Below, in pieces: positions 55,901 to 64,000 of a stretch of 64,000 nucleotides of DNA. A model generated the notes under the pieces. It was not told the origin of the DNA. It made no database searches and saw only the letters and a list, made by a program, of their open reading frames with translations. The translations under genes and the position numbers were made by a program. This stretch comes from a bacterium. Lineage in GTDB: Bacteria > Bacillota > Bacilli > Lactobacillales > Streptococcaceae. Location: positions 237,330-301,329 of the forward strand of contig CAJNCF010000003.1 in assembly GCA_905221195.1 (NCBI GenBank). The letters are read 5' to 3'. Each line of letters opens with the position of its first letter. Position 1 is the first letter of the stretch.

Positions 55901-55929
55901 TCCTTTCTTTTTATGTTTACTTTTTGAAA

Positions 55930-58575
55930 TTAAATTTCTTCTTTTTTGATGAGTTCTGTACGAATCTCTTGTGGCGCAATGAGGCCTCTATGAACTGGGT
56001 ATGGTCGTTCAAGTAGGTCAAGGAAGAGATGTTGACTTTCTCGTACACGCACATTTTCACTACACATATTGTAGTAACGAAGAACATAACCTTCTTCATT
56101 TTCAGCTACCTTAAAGGCTGTCGGACAGATTTGCGGTACGCTGAGAACAGAATGACTCAAGAGGCTACCAGTCGTAGCCACACTTCCTTCTTGTTTAGCA
56201 ACCTGAAGACTAGTAAATGGTGTCTGCAAGGCTTTAGAACGACGATAGGCTGAAAAGCGTTCTTGGGCTTGGTGGCATTCAAGCGCAAATTCGACTTCAA
56301 ACTCACGCAAACACTGAGCCTCTGGCGTTGGGAAGTAGCCCCAGTCACCCAACTCACCTGAGGCACGCAGAATAGTCACTGCAATGGTATCGTCTCCAAG
56401 GATTTCGTATTCATTCAATCCCTTGTTGGATACAGTCACACCTTTTTCATCGTCATACAGACTAACAAAGGCTTGTTGGTGTTGAGGATTTTCAGGATTT
56501 TCCCATGAAGCCGCTGGTTTGTTTGGTCGTGTTACCACTTCATAGATACTTTCGGAATCATTGCTTGGACGCGTGTTATGAGTCTTGACCAAGAGACGGA
56601 TACGATGGTCTTTGGCAGTGTTAGTAAAGCGAGTCTTACAGCGGATTTGTGGATTGTCAACAAAAACAGTCAACTCAGTTTCAAGAGGAATGCTTGTCAA
56701 TTCTTCTGACCGTCCAGCCTCACGCTTCATAAACTCGATGATTCCTTTTTGCTCTTCTTCTAGCTTTTCATCGGCACTGACAGGCACGGTCAATTCATGT
56801 TTGAGCAAAATCTTAGCATAGCGAGCTGTGTTTTCCAAGACCTCGTAGCCTTTAAGCTCGGCGTAGATGGGCTCTGTTCCTTTTGGTTGGAAATAGATGT
56901 ACTCGTTTCCGATGTCCCCACGGTCTTCAAAGCGGATGAAGTCTTCATAAGCTTCGTGAGTTGTCTTGTCATAAACTGTGATATTGTCACCCACACTCAC
57001 CCTTACAAATGGCGTATCAATCACTCCGTTTTGGTAAATACCCTCACGGTGTTCTTGTTCTCCTTCCAGCAATTGGAAGGTTGTCCAAGAAAGCGGTGCT
57101 AGGTGAACGGGGATGGTCACGCGCACTTGACGAGCAATACGAGCTTGGCGGAACTTGTCTTTGGGTAAATCATACTCAAAATTAGCCCCAAGATCTTCGA
57201 TTTTAGCCTCTACAGGACGACCATCCAAGTCCTCAACACGGTAACTTGGCAAGGTAAGAGTAGCCATCTTCTTGTAACCTTCTGTTGGGTGCAATTCCTT
57301 GAAATCACAAGTCGCCACATCAATCACTGTGCTGACAGTATCGACCTTATCATGCAAGCCTGTGTTAATAACGGTAAAGAGATAGTCACTTTGAGCCTTA
57401 GCTGTAGCGATTTTACCCTTCCACTCGTTAAGAAGATTGGTCTTAACAAAGGTTCCGACTTGGTTGACCTTGGCAAAACGGGTTTCCATCTCGCGATGAA
57501 CTTCGTCCACACTACAACCACAGATACTATCATGCGGCGCATTCTGCAAAAGTGTTTTCCAAGCATAGGTCAACTGGTCCTTGTGGTTATGTCCACCAGT
57601 GATAATTGTCAATGGTTCCACCACTTGCTCGAGGAGGTTGCTATTTTCTTGGAAGGCTTGTTTTAGGTAAATACGTGATGAAGAAGTGTTGGCAAGTGTG
57701 TACCAACCATCTGTTTCCTGACTGGTCAACTCGCCTGTAACCGTTGATAAGTGTTCAGGTAGGGCACCTTCCACAGCTTGAATATATTCATCAAAAGAAC
57801 TGTGTACAAAAGTCACATCTGGGAAGAGTTCATTTGCCACACGAATGGCTTCGCTCAGATTTTTCTGTACAGGTTGGTGATCACATCCGTTCATCATCAA
57901 CCATTGGTTGGTCGAAGCATAGGCACGCACATCTGACAATTTTTGTTTCCAGAAGGCCAAGGCCTCGTCTTTATCAACTGGAATTTCATTCCCGTTACTG
58001 TACCAATTGGCAAAGAGGATACCGAGGACACGACTTCCGTCCGCACCCTGCCAGTACATTTCTGAAAACTGAGAAGTAAACTGCTCATCTTCAAGAACTT
58101 GGTTGTCAAATCCAATCGGCTTCACACCACGGCCAAAGGCTGCCACGTGAATGCCTGATTTTTGTAGGATTTGAGGCGCTTGTCCCATATTTCCAAAGGT
58201 ATCTGGGAAGTAACCAATCTGGGTTGATTTGCCCCATTTTGCACATTCTGCTTGACCAATCAAGGTGTTGCGGACATTGGCTTCACTTGAAATCAAGTAG
58301 TCATCCTGCAAGATGTAAAAGGGACCAATTTTGAGTTTGCCTTGGTCAATGTAACGTTGGACTTTGTCGCGATTTTCAGGACGAATTTCCAAGTAGTCAT
58401 CAAGGACAATGGTTTGTCCATCTAAGTGGAAACTCTTGAACTCAGGGTCATTTTCAAAGAGATCAAAGAGATTGTCAAACAATTCCACCAACTGCATACG
58501 GTGGCTTTCAAAAGGCAAGTACCACTCACGATCCCAGTGACTATGTGAGATAATATGTACAACAACATTTTCCAT
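55930..58575 (-). CDS. GH38 alpha-mannosidase
   Basis: The 881-residue cytoplasmic enzyme trims mannose from N-glycan cores. Zinc ligands H13 and D15 are in HSHWDREW; the nucleophile is D125 in GYFPDTFGNMG; a further ligand His lies in GGHNHKDQ. The C-terminal half is beta-rich as usual for GH38. The start at 58575 follows GAGGT; the frame begins five codons earlier. Length equals the pneumococcal GH38 as I recall it. Confidence 0.95.
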   Translation of the reverse strand: MENVVVHIISHSHWDREWYLPFESHRMQLVELFDNLFDLFENDPEFKSFHLDGQTIVLDDYLEIRPENRDKVQRYIDQGKLKIGPFYILQDDYLISSEANVRNTLIGQAECAKWGKSTQIGYFPDTFGNMGQAPQILQKSGIHVAAFGRGVKPIGFDNQVLEDEQFTSQFSEMYWQGADGSRVLGILFANWYSNGNEIPVDKDEALAFWKQKLSDVRAYASTNQWLMMNGCDHQPVQKNLSEAIRVANELFPDVTFVHSSFDEYIQAVEGALPEHLSTVTGELTSQETDGWYTLANTSSSRIYLKQAFQENSNLLEQVVEPLTIITGGHNHKDQLTYAWKTLLQNAPHDSICGCSVDEVHREMETRFAKVNQVGTFVKTNLLNEWKGKIATAKAQSDYLFTVINTGLHDKVDTVSTVIDVATCDFKELHPTEGYKKMATLTLPSYRVEDLDGRPVEAKIEDLGANFEYDLPKDKFRQARIARQVRVTIPVHLAPLSWTTFQLLEGEQEHREGIYQNGVIDTPFVRVSVGDNITVYDKTTHEAYEDFIRFEDRGDIGNEYIYFQPKGTEPIYAELKGYEVLENTARYAKILLKHELTVPVSADEKLEEEQKGIIEFMKREAGRSEELTSIPLETELTVFVDNPQIRCKTRFTNTAKDHRIRLLVKTHNTRPSNDSESIYEVVTRPNKPAASWENPENPQHQQAFVSLYDDEKGVTVSNKGLNEYEILGDDTIAVTILRASGELGDWGYFPTPEAQCLREFEVEFALECHQAQERFSAYRRSKALQTPFTSLQVAKQEGSVATTGSLLSHSVLSVPQICPTAFKVAENEEGYVLRYYNMCSENVRVRESQHLFLDLLERPYPVHRGLIAPQEIRTELIKKEEI

Positions 58576-58666
58576 GAAGTAAAACCTCATTCTAAATTTA
58601 AATTTTAACGTTTTAAATGTAAAAGTGTGATTCTGACAAGAATCAGTAAAACTAAAGCGAGCTCCT

Positions 58667-58862
58667 TATACTCAATGAAAATCAAAGAGCAAACTAGGAA
58701 GCTAGCCGCAGGCTGCTCAAAGCACTGCTTTGAGGTTGTGGATAAACTGACGAAGTCAGCTCAAAACACTGTTTTGAGGTTGCAGATAGAACTGACGAAG
58801 TCAGTAACATCTATACGGCAAGGCGAAGCTGACGTGGTTTGAAGAGATTTTCGAAGAGTATT
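58667..58862 (+). repeat. BOX element with two boxB-like units
   Basis: It starts TATACTCAATGAAAATC, contains two units with CTGACGAAGTCAG palindromes, and ends TTTCGAAGAGTATT. Its end supplies the stop codon of the GH125 gene on the other strand. It fills most of the gap between GH125 and GH38; the remaining 90 bases hold no evident gene. Confidence 0.92.
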
Positions 58863-60141
58863 AGCGGATATCCAGGTAATCCAAGACTAACTCACAGAAC
58901 ATCATATTGGCCCAAGAGAACCATTCACGTGAGTAAAGCGTTGGGTCATCCACGTGGAAGCTTTCATGCATGACACCTGTACCTCCATCGCAGGCAACCA
59001 ACTGATCCAGCAAGAATTTCTTCTCTGCCTTATCACTTGTTGTTAAGCCTTGGATAGAAAGGGCAATCGGCCAGATATAGCGATAGAAGGTATGAGAACT
59101 TCCGAGCCCACTAGCGTATTCTCCTTGGTAGAAATAAGGATTTTCCGAACTCAGAATGGTACGGCGAGTGGCTTGATAGACTTCGTTTTCAATGTCGCAA
59201 TAGCCCAGATAAGGTGCAGCCAACAAACTTGGTACGTTTGGATCATCCATGATGCTGGCATTTCCTAGGCCATCCACTTCAAAGGCATAAATCTTTTCGC
59301 CCTTGCTGTTGGTTGTGTAGGCGTAGTTTTCGATACCTTCTTGAATCTCCGCTTTGAGACGCTTAGCATCAGCAATAATACTCTCGCTATCAGCTAGTTC
59401 TAATGCTGCAAAGATTTCTTGGACATAACCCAAGACTACTACAGCAAACATATTTGACGGAATCAAATAGCTATACTGACAGCAATCATCACTTGGACGG
59501 AAGGCTGACCAGGTCATACCTGTCACTGCAAAATCAGGTCCAAAGCCATCATTTACCAAGGTATCTTCCTTGCGGTCTGTATCTCGGACAAAACGATAAG
59601 GAGAGTTCTTGTGGTCTTGTTCTACTGTCCACAGATGGAGAATCTCCTTGGTCGCTTTGACAAAAGTCTCATCAAACTGACTGGTCTCGTCAGTTTCTTT
59701 CCAGAGAAGATAAGCCAACTGCAAAGGATAGCAAAGCGAGTCCACTTCATACTTTCGCTCCCAAATCCAGCCATTAAGGTCGGTATGGTCAGTCTCGTGG
59801 TGCCCCTTCCAGTTTTCCTCAATGTTAAAGGAATTGGCATAGGGATCCTTGAGCACCAAGGTCATCTGGCGTTTGACCAAACCCGCAATGGTCTGGCGCA
59901 GAAGGGCATCTCTTTTAGCCACATGAAGATAGGGTCTGAGTTGGGCTGTCGAATCCCGAAGCCACATGGCAGGAATATCCCCTGTCAAGACAAACGTTGA
60001 GCCATCTTCTAGGATTTCAACCGTATTGTCCAAGGTGTCTGTATAGCAACGCTCGAAGACATCCACCCACTCTGGATGATCCTTGGCCCGCTCTGCTACT
60101 TCATCCAGCCATTCTCTAACAATTTCTTTCGAATAAATCAT
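58861..60141 (-). CDS. GH125 exo-alpha-1,6-mannosidase
   Basis: The 426 residues fold as an (alpha/alpha)6 barrel with family motifs TGDIPAMWLRDSTAQLRPYL, GFGPDFAVTGMTWSAFRPSD and GSSHTFYRYIWPI. It is cytoplasmic and removes the alpha-1,6 mannose of the N-glycan core. GAGGA lies seven bases before the ATG. It is divergent from the GH92 gene; the shared 168-base promoter region contains a palindrome. Confidence 0.95.
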   Translation of the reverse strand: MIYSKEIVREWLDEVAERAKDHPEWVDVFERCYTDTLDNTVEILEDGSTFVLTGDIPAMWLRDSTAQLRPYLHVAKRDALLRQTIAGLVKRQMTLVLKDPYANSFNIEENWKGHHETDHTDLNGWIWERKYEVDSLCYPLQLAYLLWKETDETSQFDETFVKATKEILHLWTVEQDHKNSPYRFVRDTDRKEDTLVNDGFGPDFAVTGMTWSAFRPSDDCCQYSYLIPSNMFAVVVLGYVQEIFAALELADSESIIADAKRLKAEIQEGIENYAYTTNSKGEKIYAFEVDGLGNASIMDDPNVPSLLAAPYLGYCDIENEVYQATRRTILSSENPYFYQGEYASGLGSSHTFYRYIWPIALSIQGLTTSDKAEKKFLLDQLVACDGGTGVMHESFHVDDPTLYSREWFSWANMMFCELVLDYLDIR

Positions 60142-60174
60142 GTATCATTCCTCTTTCAAACAAGTTTCATTTTC

Positions 60175-60180
60175 AGTATA
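60175..60180 (-). promoter_or_regulatory. -10 element for GH125
   Basis: TATACT on the minus strand 34 bases before the ATG; no good -35, suggesting activator need. Confidence 0.45.
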
Positions 60181-60208
60181 TAGCTTTTGAAACAGAAAAT
60201 ACATACAC

Positions 60209-60223
60209 AAATGATAGTCATTT
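60209..60223. promoter_or_regulatory. Palindrome between the divergent GH125 and GH92 genes
   Basis: AAATGA-TAG-TCATTT, a perfect 6-bp inverted repeat. It lies 29 bases upstream of the GH125 -10 and about 52 from the GH92 -10, so it may bind a shared regulator such as the TCS07 response regulator. Confidence 0.4.
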
Positions 60224-60274
60224 TTCTACAAAATAGTTATCTTTGAAACTCCTTTTCTAAAGGCTTTCTTTTTC

Positions 60275-60283
60275 TGATATAAT
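60275..60283 (+). promoter_or_regulatory. Extended -10 promoter for GH92
   Basis: TGATATAAT on the plus strand, 27 bases before the ATG. Confidence 0.7.
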
Positions 60284-60309
60284 GTAGAAAAACAGCTAAA
60301 GGAAAGACT

Positions 60310-62406
60310 ATGAAATCACTACTTGAAACCATAGATACCCGCTTTGGCACTGCCAGCAAGCATGCCTTTTCTAGGGGAAATACCCTGCCTTACACGGGCG
60401 TACCTTTTGGGATGAATTATTTTGTGCCCCAGACCAGTGACCAGGAGGGAGCTTGGTTTTTCGATCCGCATCTGCCCATCTTTCAGGGGATTCGATTAAC
60501 CCACCAGCCCAGTCCTTGGATTGGGGACTACTCTTGGCTCCTCCTGACACCTGTCACAGGCCAACTGGGTGGAGACAGCCTCTTCCACCGCCAGTCTTCC
60601 TATGATATGGATAAGGCCTCTTTCCAACCTCATTATCTGAAGATTTTCTCCCTGCGCTATCAGATTGAAAGCCAGCTCACACCGACTTGCTACGGCGCCT
60701 CTATTCGTTTGGAGCAAAAGCAAGGTAAAGCCCTCTCCCTCTATCTTCACGCAGCAGATGAACTGACCGTAGAGCAAGTAGATAAGAGAACTCTTGCCCT
60801 GCGACAAGAAGGTAAAACTGAGACCAACAAAAATCCACTAACGATGTTCACTGCCCTGCAAATGAACACGGATATTCTTGCTGTCAGCCAAGAAGGTGGA
60901 GACTGGCGAATTGACTTAGCAAGCAGCCATGCTGAGATTCAGCTAGCAACTTCTTTCATCTCCCCTTCTCAAGCACTGCTTAATCTACCTCAAAAGGACT
61001 TTGATAACTGTAAAGCAGATGCCCAAGCGAACTGGGAAAATTTCCTCCATCGTTTTGACATTATCGAGACAGGAGAGGCCGATCGAACCTTCTTTGACCA
61101 CTGCCTTTACAGACTTTTCCTCTTCCCACAGACTTTTTATGAGATTGATGAATCAGGGCAAGCCATCCACATGGATCTGCCTACTGGTACTGTCAAGCAC
61201 GGTGTCCTCTTTAGCAACAATGGTTTCTGGGATACTTTCCGCACCACCTTCCCCCTCTTTGCCCTTGTCATACCAGAGCATTATCGTCTTTTTTTAGAAG
61301 GCTTTCTCAATAGCTACCGCGAGACTGGATTCCTTCCAAAGTGGTTGGCTCCAGATGAACGTGGCATGATGCCAGGTACCCTTTTAGATGGTATTATCGC
61401 AGATAGCGCCTGCAAGGACATAGCCCCCGACCTAGAAGAAGAACTCCTCCAAGCCATGCTTGAAACAGCCGCCAAGTCCGACCCTCTCGGCATCAATGGT
61501 CGCCACGGACTAGCCCAATACCAAGAACTGGGCTACCTCTCTACCGACCACCACGAAAGCGTCAGCCATACCCTAGACTATGCCTATAGCGACTTTTGTA
61601 TCGCCAGCTGTGCCAAAAAACTTGGTCAGGATAACATCGCAGAAACTTATAAAACCGCTTCACAAAATTACCGCCATCTATTTGATGCTGAGACAAGTTA
61701 CATGCGAGCGCGAGACAAGCAAGGCAACATCCGTCCTGACTTCTCTCCTTATAGTTGGGGACGTGATTATGCCGAATGTTCTGCCATTCAAGCGACTTTA
61801 GGCGTCCTCCACGACATCCCTGGCTTAATCCAACTTATGGGTGGAAAAGAAGCCTTCAGCAACTATCTTTTGAAAACCTGTCAGGATGCTCCCCTCTTTG
61901 AGACGACAGGCTATGGTTACGAGATTCATGAAATGAGCGAGATGGCTACCGCTCCTTTTGGACAAGTCGCCATTTCCAATCAGCCTAGCTTCCACATTCC
62001 TTATCTCTTCCGCTACAGCAATAACCCTGACTACACTGCCCTTCTCATCAAGACGCTGCGTCAGAAAGCCTTCCACCCAAGCTGGCAAGCCTATCCTGGT
62101 GATGAAGACAATGGTAGTCTCTCTGCTTGGTACATCTGGTCCACTCTAGGATTCTATCCAACCTGTCCAGGCAAACCCAGCTACGACCTCGGAATCCCTC
62201 TCTTTGACCATCTCCGTATCTACCTAGCTAAAGAAGGTAAATGGCTGGATATCCATGCCGAACAAAACTACAGCCACTTCAACTTTATCAAAGAATGCCG
62301 ACTGGATAAGGTGCCAGTATCTAGCATTCAACACCGAGACCTCTTGAAAGCTGATCAGCTAACCTTTACCCTCAGCTGGTTGCCAAGTCAGCCGTCCACT
62401 TCCTGA
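60310..62406 (+). CDS. GH92 exo-alpha-1,2-mannosidase
   Basis: The 698-residue calcium-dependent mannosidase has the GH92 motifs GFWDTFRTTFPLF, HHESVSHTLDYAYSDFCIA and GDEDNGSLSAWYIWS (about 597-611, containing catalytic acids). It has no signal peptide or cell-wall anchor, so it acts inside the cell on imported high-mannose glycans. AAAGGAAAG precedes the ATG. It ends at a perfect 15-bp hairpin terminator. Confidence 0.94.
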   Translation: MKSLLETIDTRFGTASKHAFSRGNTLPYTGVPFGMNYFVPQTSDQEGAWFFDPHLPIFQGIRLTHQPSPWIGDYSWLLLTPVTGQLGGDSLFHRQSSYDMDKASFQPHYLKIFSLRYQIESQLTPTCYGASIRLEQKQGKALSLYLHAADELTVEQVDKRTLALRQEGKTETNKNPLTMFTALQMNTDILAVSQEGGDWRIDLASSHAEIQLATSFISPSQALLNLPQKDFDNCKADAQANWENFLHRFDIIETGEADRTFFDHCLYRLFLFPQTFYEIDESGQAIHMDLPTGTVKHGVLFSNNGFWDTFRTTFPLFALVIPEHYRLFLEGFLNSYRETGFLPKWLAPDERGMMPGTLLDGIIADSACKDIAPDLEEELLQAMLETAAKSDPLGINGRHGLAQYQELGYLSTDHHESVSHTLDYAYSDFCIASCAKKLGQDNIAETYKTASQNYRHLFDAETSYMRARDKQGNIRPDFSPYSWGRDYAECSAIQATLGVLHDIPGLIQLMGGKEAFSNYLLKTCQDAPLFETTGYGYEIHEMSEMATAPFGQVAISNQPSFHIPYLFRYSNNPDYTALLIKTLRQKAFHPSWQAYPGDEDNGSLSAWYIWSTLGFYPTCPGKPSYDLGIPLFDHLRIYLAKEGKWLDIHAEQNYSHFNFIKECRLDKVPVSSIQHRDLLKADQLTFTLSWLPSQPSTS

Positions 62407-62411
62407 AATGC

Positions 62412-62450
62412 AAAAATCTCCTAGCAGACTTTCCTGCTAGGAGATTTTCT
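62412..62450. terminator. Two-way terminator
   Basis: AAAATCTCCTAGCAG and CTGCTAGGAGATTTT form a perfect 15-bp stem around a six-base loop. It can serve GH92 and the convergent surface-protein gene. Confidence 0.92.
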
Positions 62451-62519
62451 TATGAGAGGTACTTATTTAAGCTTTAAAAATCGGACTTATCATCTAATAA
62501 TTATCAAACAATCTACCAA

Positions 62520-64000
62520 TTAAGCTTCTTCGTCTTCTTTACGACGACGGCCTGCAAGACCAAGACCAAGTAATGCACTTGCGGCTGCTGCTACCATAGA
62601 TACTACAGAATCTGCTGTACCTGTATTTGGCAATTCTTTAGCCACTGTACGTGTATTTTCTGCTTCTTGGCTAGCATTAGCTGCTGCTTGAGTAGTAGCT
62701 GGAGTTGCATGATCAGTTGATGGAGCAACTTTCGCCATGAAGTCTTCGATAAGTTTAACCATTGCATCTACTTCTGCTTGACTTGCGTCTGCATTAGCAA
62801 ATACTTTCTTAGCGTCTGCTAACAAGTCATTCGCTTCTTTTGCAGTTTCTGCATCAAGCTTAGCTGATTCTTTGATGATTAATTCATCTAATTGACGAAT
62901 AGCGCCTTCTAACTTAGCTTTATCCACTTTCACATCTGTGTTAGTTGTTCCGTTGTTGCCAGAAGTTCCATTTCCACCATTGTTTGGAGCTGAAGGACGT
63001 TGTTTAAAGATATCTTCAGCGGCAATTGCTAAAACTTTACCATCTTTAGTTACAACAGTTGCATTTCCTGCTTTGTCGAAGATAACTTCTACCACATCAG
63101 CATTTGCTCCTTTAATCTTAGCTTTTGCAGCTTCTTTTTCTGCATCTGTTAAGTTATTGAGGTCTGCTACTGTTTCTTTTTCGAAGTCAAGATTGATGTT
63201 ATCTCCGCTATTCTTAGCTGTTACATCACTTGCTGTTTTCACTAATTGGTCTTTTGCAATTGACACTGTGTTTCCATCTAATGTGACTGTTGCGTTACCT
63301 TTATCGTCTACGACTACAGTCGCTCCTGGATTGACTGCTTCAATTGCTTTCTTAACTGCTGCTTTTTCAGCATCTGTTAATTTTTCTTTATCAGCTACTA
63401 ATGTGCGAATTGCTGGAGTTTTAACAACTGTATTCTTAGCTGCATCTGCCAAATCATCTGCTGGAATAACTAGGTCTAAAGCTGGAATGTTAAGAACTGT
63501 ACCATCACCTTTAGCTACTGTTGCATTACCCTTATCGTCCACTACTACAGTTGAACCTGGGTTGACTGCTTTAACCTTATCTTCGATCGCTTTCTTCTCT
63601 TCTGAAGTTAGAGCATCTGGATTTGCTACTACAGTTTTAGCTACTGGTGTATTTACATCATTACCTGCATTTTCTTTAGTAATATCATCTTGTGTTTTCA
63701 CTAAATCAGTTGCTGGAATGACTGCTGTCTTACCTTCCGGAGTTGTGACTGTCGCGTTACCCTTATCGTCTACGACTACAGTCGCTCCTGGATTGACTGC
63801 TTTAACCTTATCTTCGATTGCTTTCTTCTCAGCATCTGTCAACTTGTCTAGGTTCGATACTACAGTTTTAGCTGCTGGTGTATTCACATCGTTGCCTGCG
63901 TTTGGTTTAGCTACATCTGCTGATGACTTAGTCAAGTCTGACGCTGGGATTACCGCTGTCTTACCTTCTGGGGTTGTGACTGTGGTGTTTCCTTTATCGT
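62520..64000 (-). CDS. LPXTG-anchored repeat surface protein (5' end beyond window)
   Basis: The frame is open to the right edge, so about 493 C-terminal residues are seen and the start is missing. It contains four and a half repeats of about 75-85 residues (LTDAEKKAIEDKVKAVNPGA, then TVVVDDKGNATV), most alike toward the right and diverging toward the C-terminus, a Gly/Asn spacer (PSAPNNGGNGTSGNNGTTN), a helical stalk, and a sorting signal LPNTG (62619-62633) with membrane helix and RRRKEDEEA tail. Sortase A would link it to peptidoglycan. The repeat type resembles streptococcal adhesin stalks; the ligand-binding head is not in the window. Confidence 0.93.
   Translation of the reverse strand, partial: DKGNTTVTTPEGKTAVIPASDLTKSSADVAKPNAGNDVNTPAAKTVVSNLDKLTDAEKKAIEDKVKAVNPGATVVVDDKGNATVTTPEGKTAVIPATDLVKTQDDITKENAGNDVNTPVAKTVVANPDALTSEEKKAIEDKVKAVNPGSTVVVDDKGNATVAKGDGTVLNIPALDLVIPADDLADAAKNTVVKTPAIRTLVADKEKLTDAEKAAVKKAIEAVNPGATVVVDDKGNATVTLDGNTVSIAKDQLVKTASDVTAKNSGDNINLDFEKETVADLNNLTDAEKEAAKAKIKGANADVVEVIFDKAGNATVVTKDGKVLAIAAEDIFKQRPSAPNNGGNGTSGNNGTTNTDVKVDKAKLEGAIRQLDELIIKESAKLDAETAKEANDLLADAKKVFANADASQAEVDAMVKLIEDFMAKVAPSTDHATPATTQAAANASQEAENTRTVAKELPNTGTADSVVSMVAAAASALLGLGLAGRRRKEDEEA

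Noticed and set aside
62520..64000. CRISPR-like repetition
   Set aside because: The repeats are long, coding and in frame, with no short spacer-repeat structure; they belong to a surface protein.

Overview
The window looks like a Streptococcus of the mitis/pneumoniae group. The base composition is low GC, most genes have AGGAGG-type ribosome binding sites, many promoters carry an extended -10 (TGnTATAAT), and there are BOX repeats, Rgg/SHP genes, HexB-type MutL and a methionine MET-box. From memory, read right to left the genes follow the pneumococcal order from about SP_0090 to SP_0181. Three differences argue against S. pneumoniae itself and for a relative such as S. mitis: no riboflavin operon between mutL and ruvA, no pspA beside mnmA, and an N-glycan glycosidase cluster (which I recall far from here in pneumococcus) joined to the transporter at the right end. 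No tRNA, rRNA, CRISPR array, transposase or integrase was seen.

Layout. 0-10 kb: DNA repair (tag, ruvA, mutL), a LytTR/DUF3021 regulator pair, a BOX nested in an inverted-repeat element at the nrdI end, a YesMN-type two-component system (the TCS07 type) with its DUF624 partner, and an MptD-like membrane protein. 10-19 kb: methionine uptake (metQ, M20 peptidase, metN, metI), a solute-binding lipoprotein and azlCD, interrupted by an Rgg + MFS cassette. 19-22 kb: an SHP/Rgg quorum-sensing island with a duplicated pheromone gene and a duplicated two-way operator. 22-31 kb: core genes (tsaD-rimI-tsaB, rpoY-rnjA, mnmG, Nudix, mnmA). 31-36 kb: a small locus with a bacteriocin-like peptide and an Rgg regulator, a TprA/PlcR-like regulator and a LysM cell-wall protein. 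36-49 kb: serine dehydratase, HAD phosphatase, CapD-like and GT2 polysaccharide genes, an MFS transporter, a PadR envelope operon, trhO, and a CPBP protease with a bacteriocin immunity gene. 49-62.4 kb: an ABC sugar importer (NgtS-P1-P2 type) followed by GH20, ROK, GH38, GH125 and GH92, which is an uptake and trimming route for host N-glycans. The right edge holds the 3' end of a repeat-rich LPXTG surface protein.

How parts work together. The importer brings N-glycans into the cell. The cytoplasmic hexosaminidase and mannosidases GH20, GH38, GH125 and GH92 then strip GlcNAc and mannose. A cre site lies at the importer promoter, and the TCS07-like system 40 kb away is the known kind of regulator for these genes. 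The SHP/Rgg island appears to sense its own peptide and to fire two oppositely directed promoters from one symmetric operator. Each operator copy drives a pheromone gene one way and a bacteriocin-immunity or CPBP gene the other way.

Most notable structure. Both Rgg cassettes sit just downstream of a core gene (tsaD or metI), and each is followed on its far side by a second, diverged copy of that gene's 3' end. This is an integration scar without any visible integrase.
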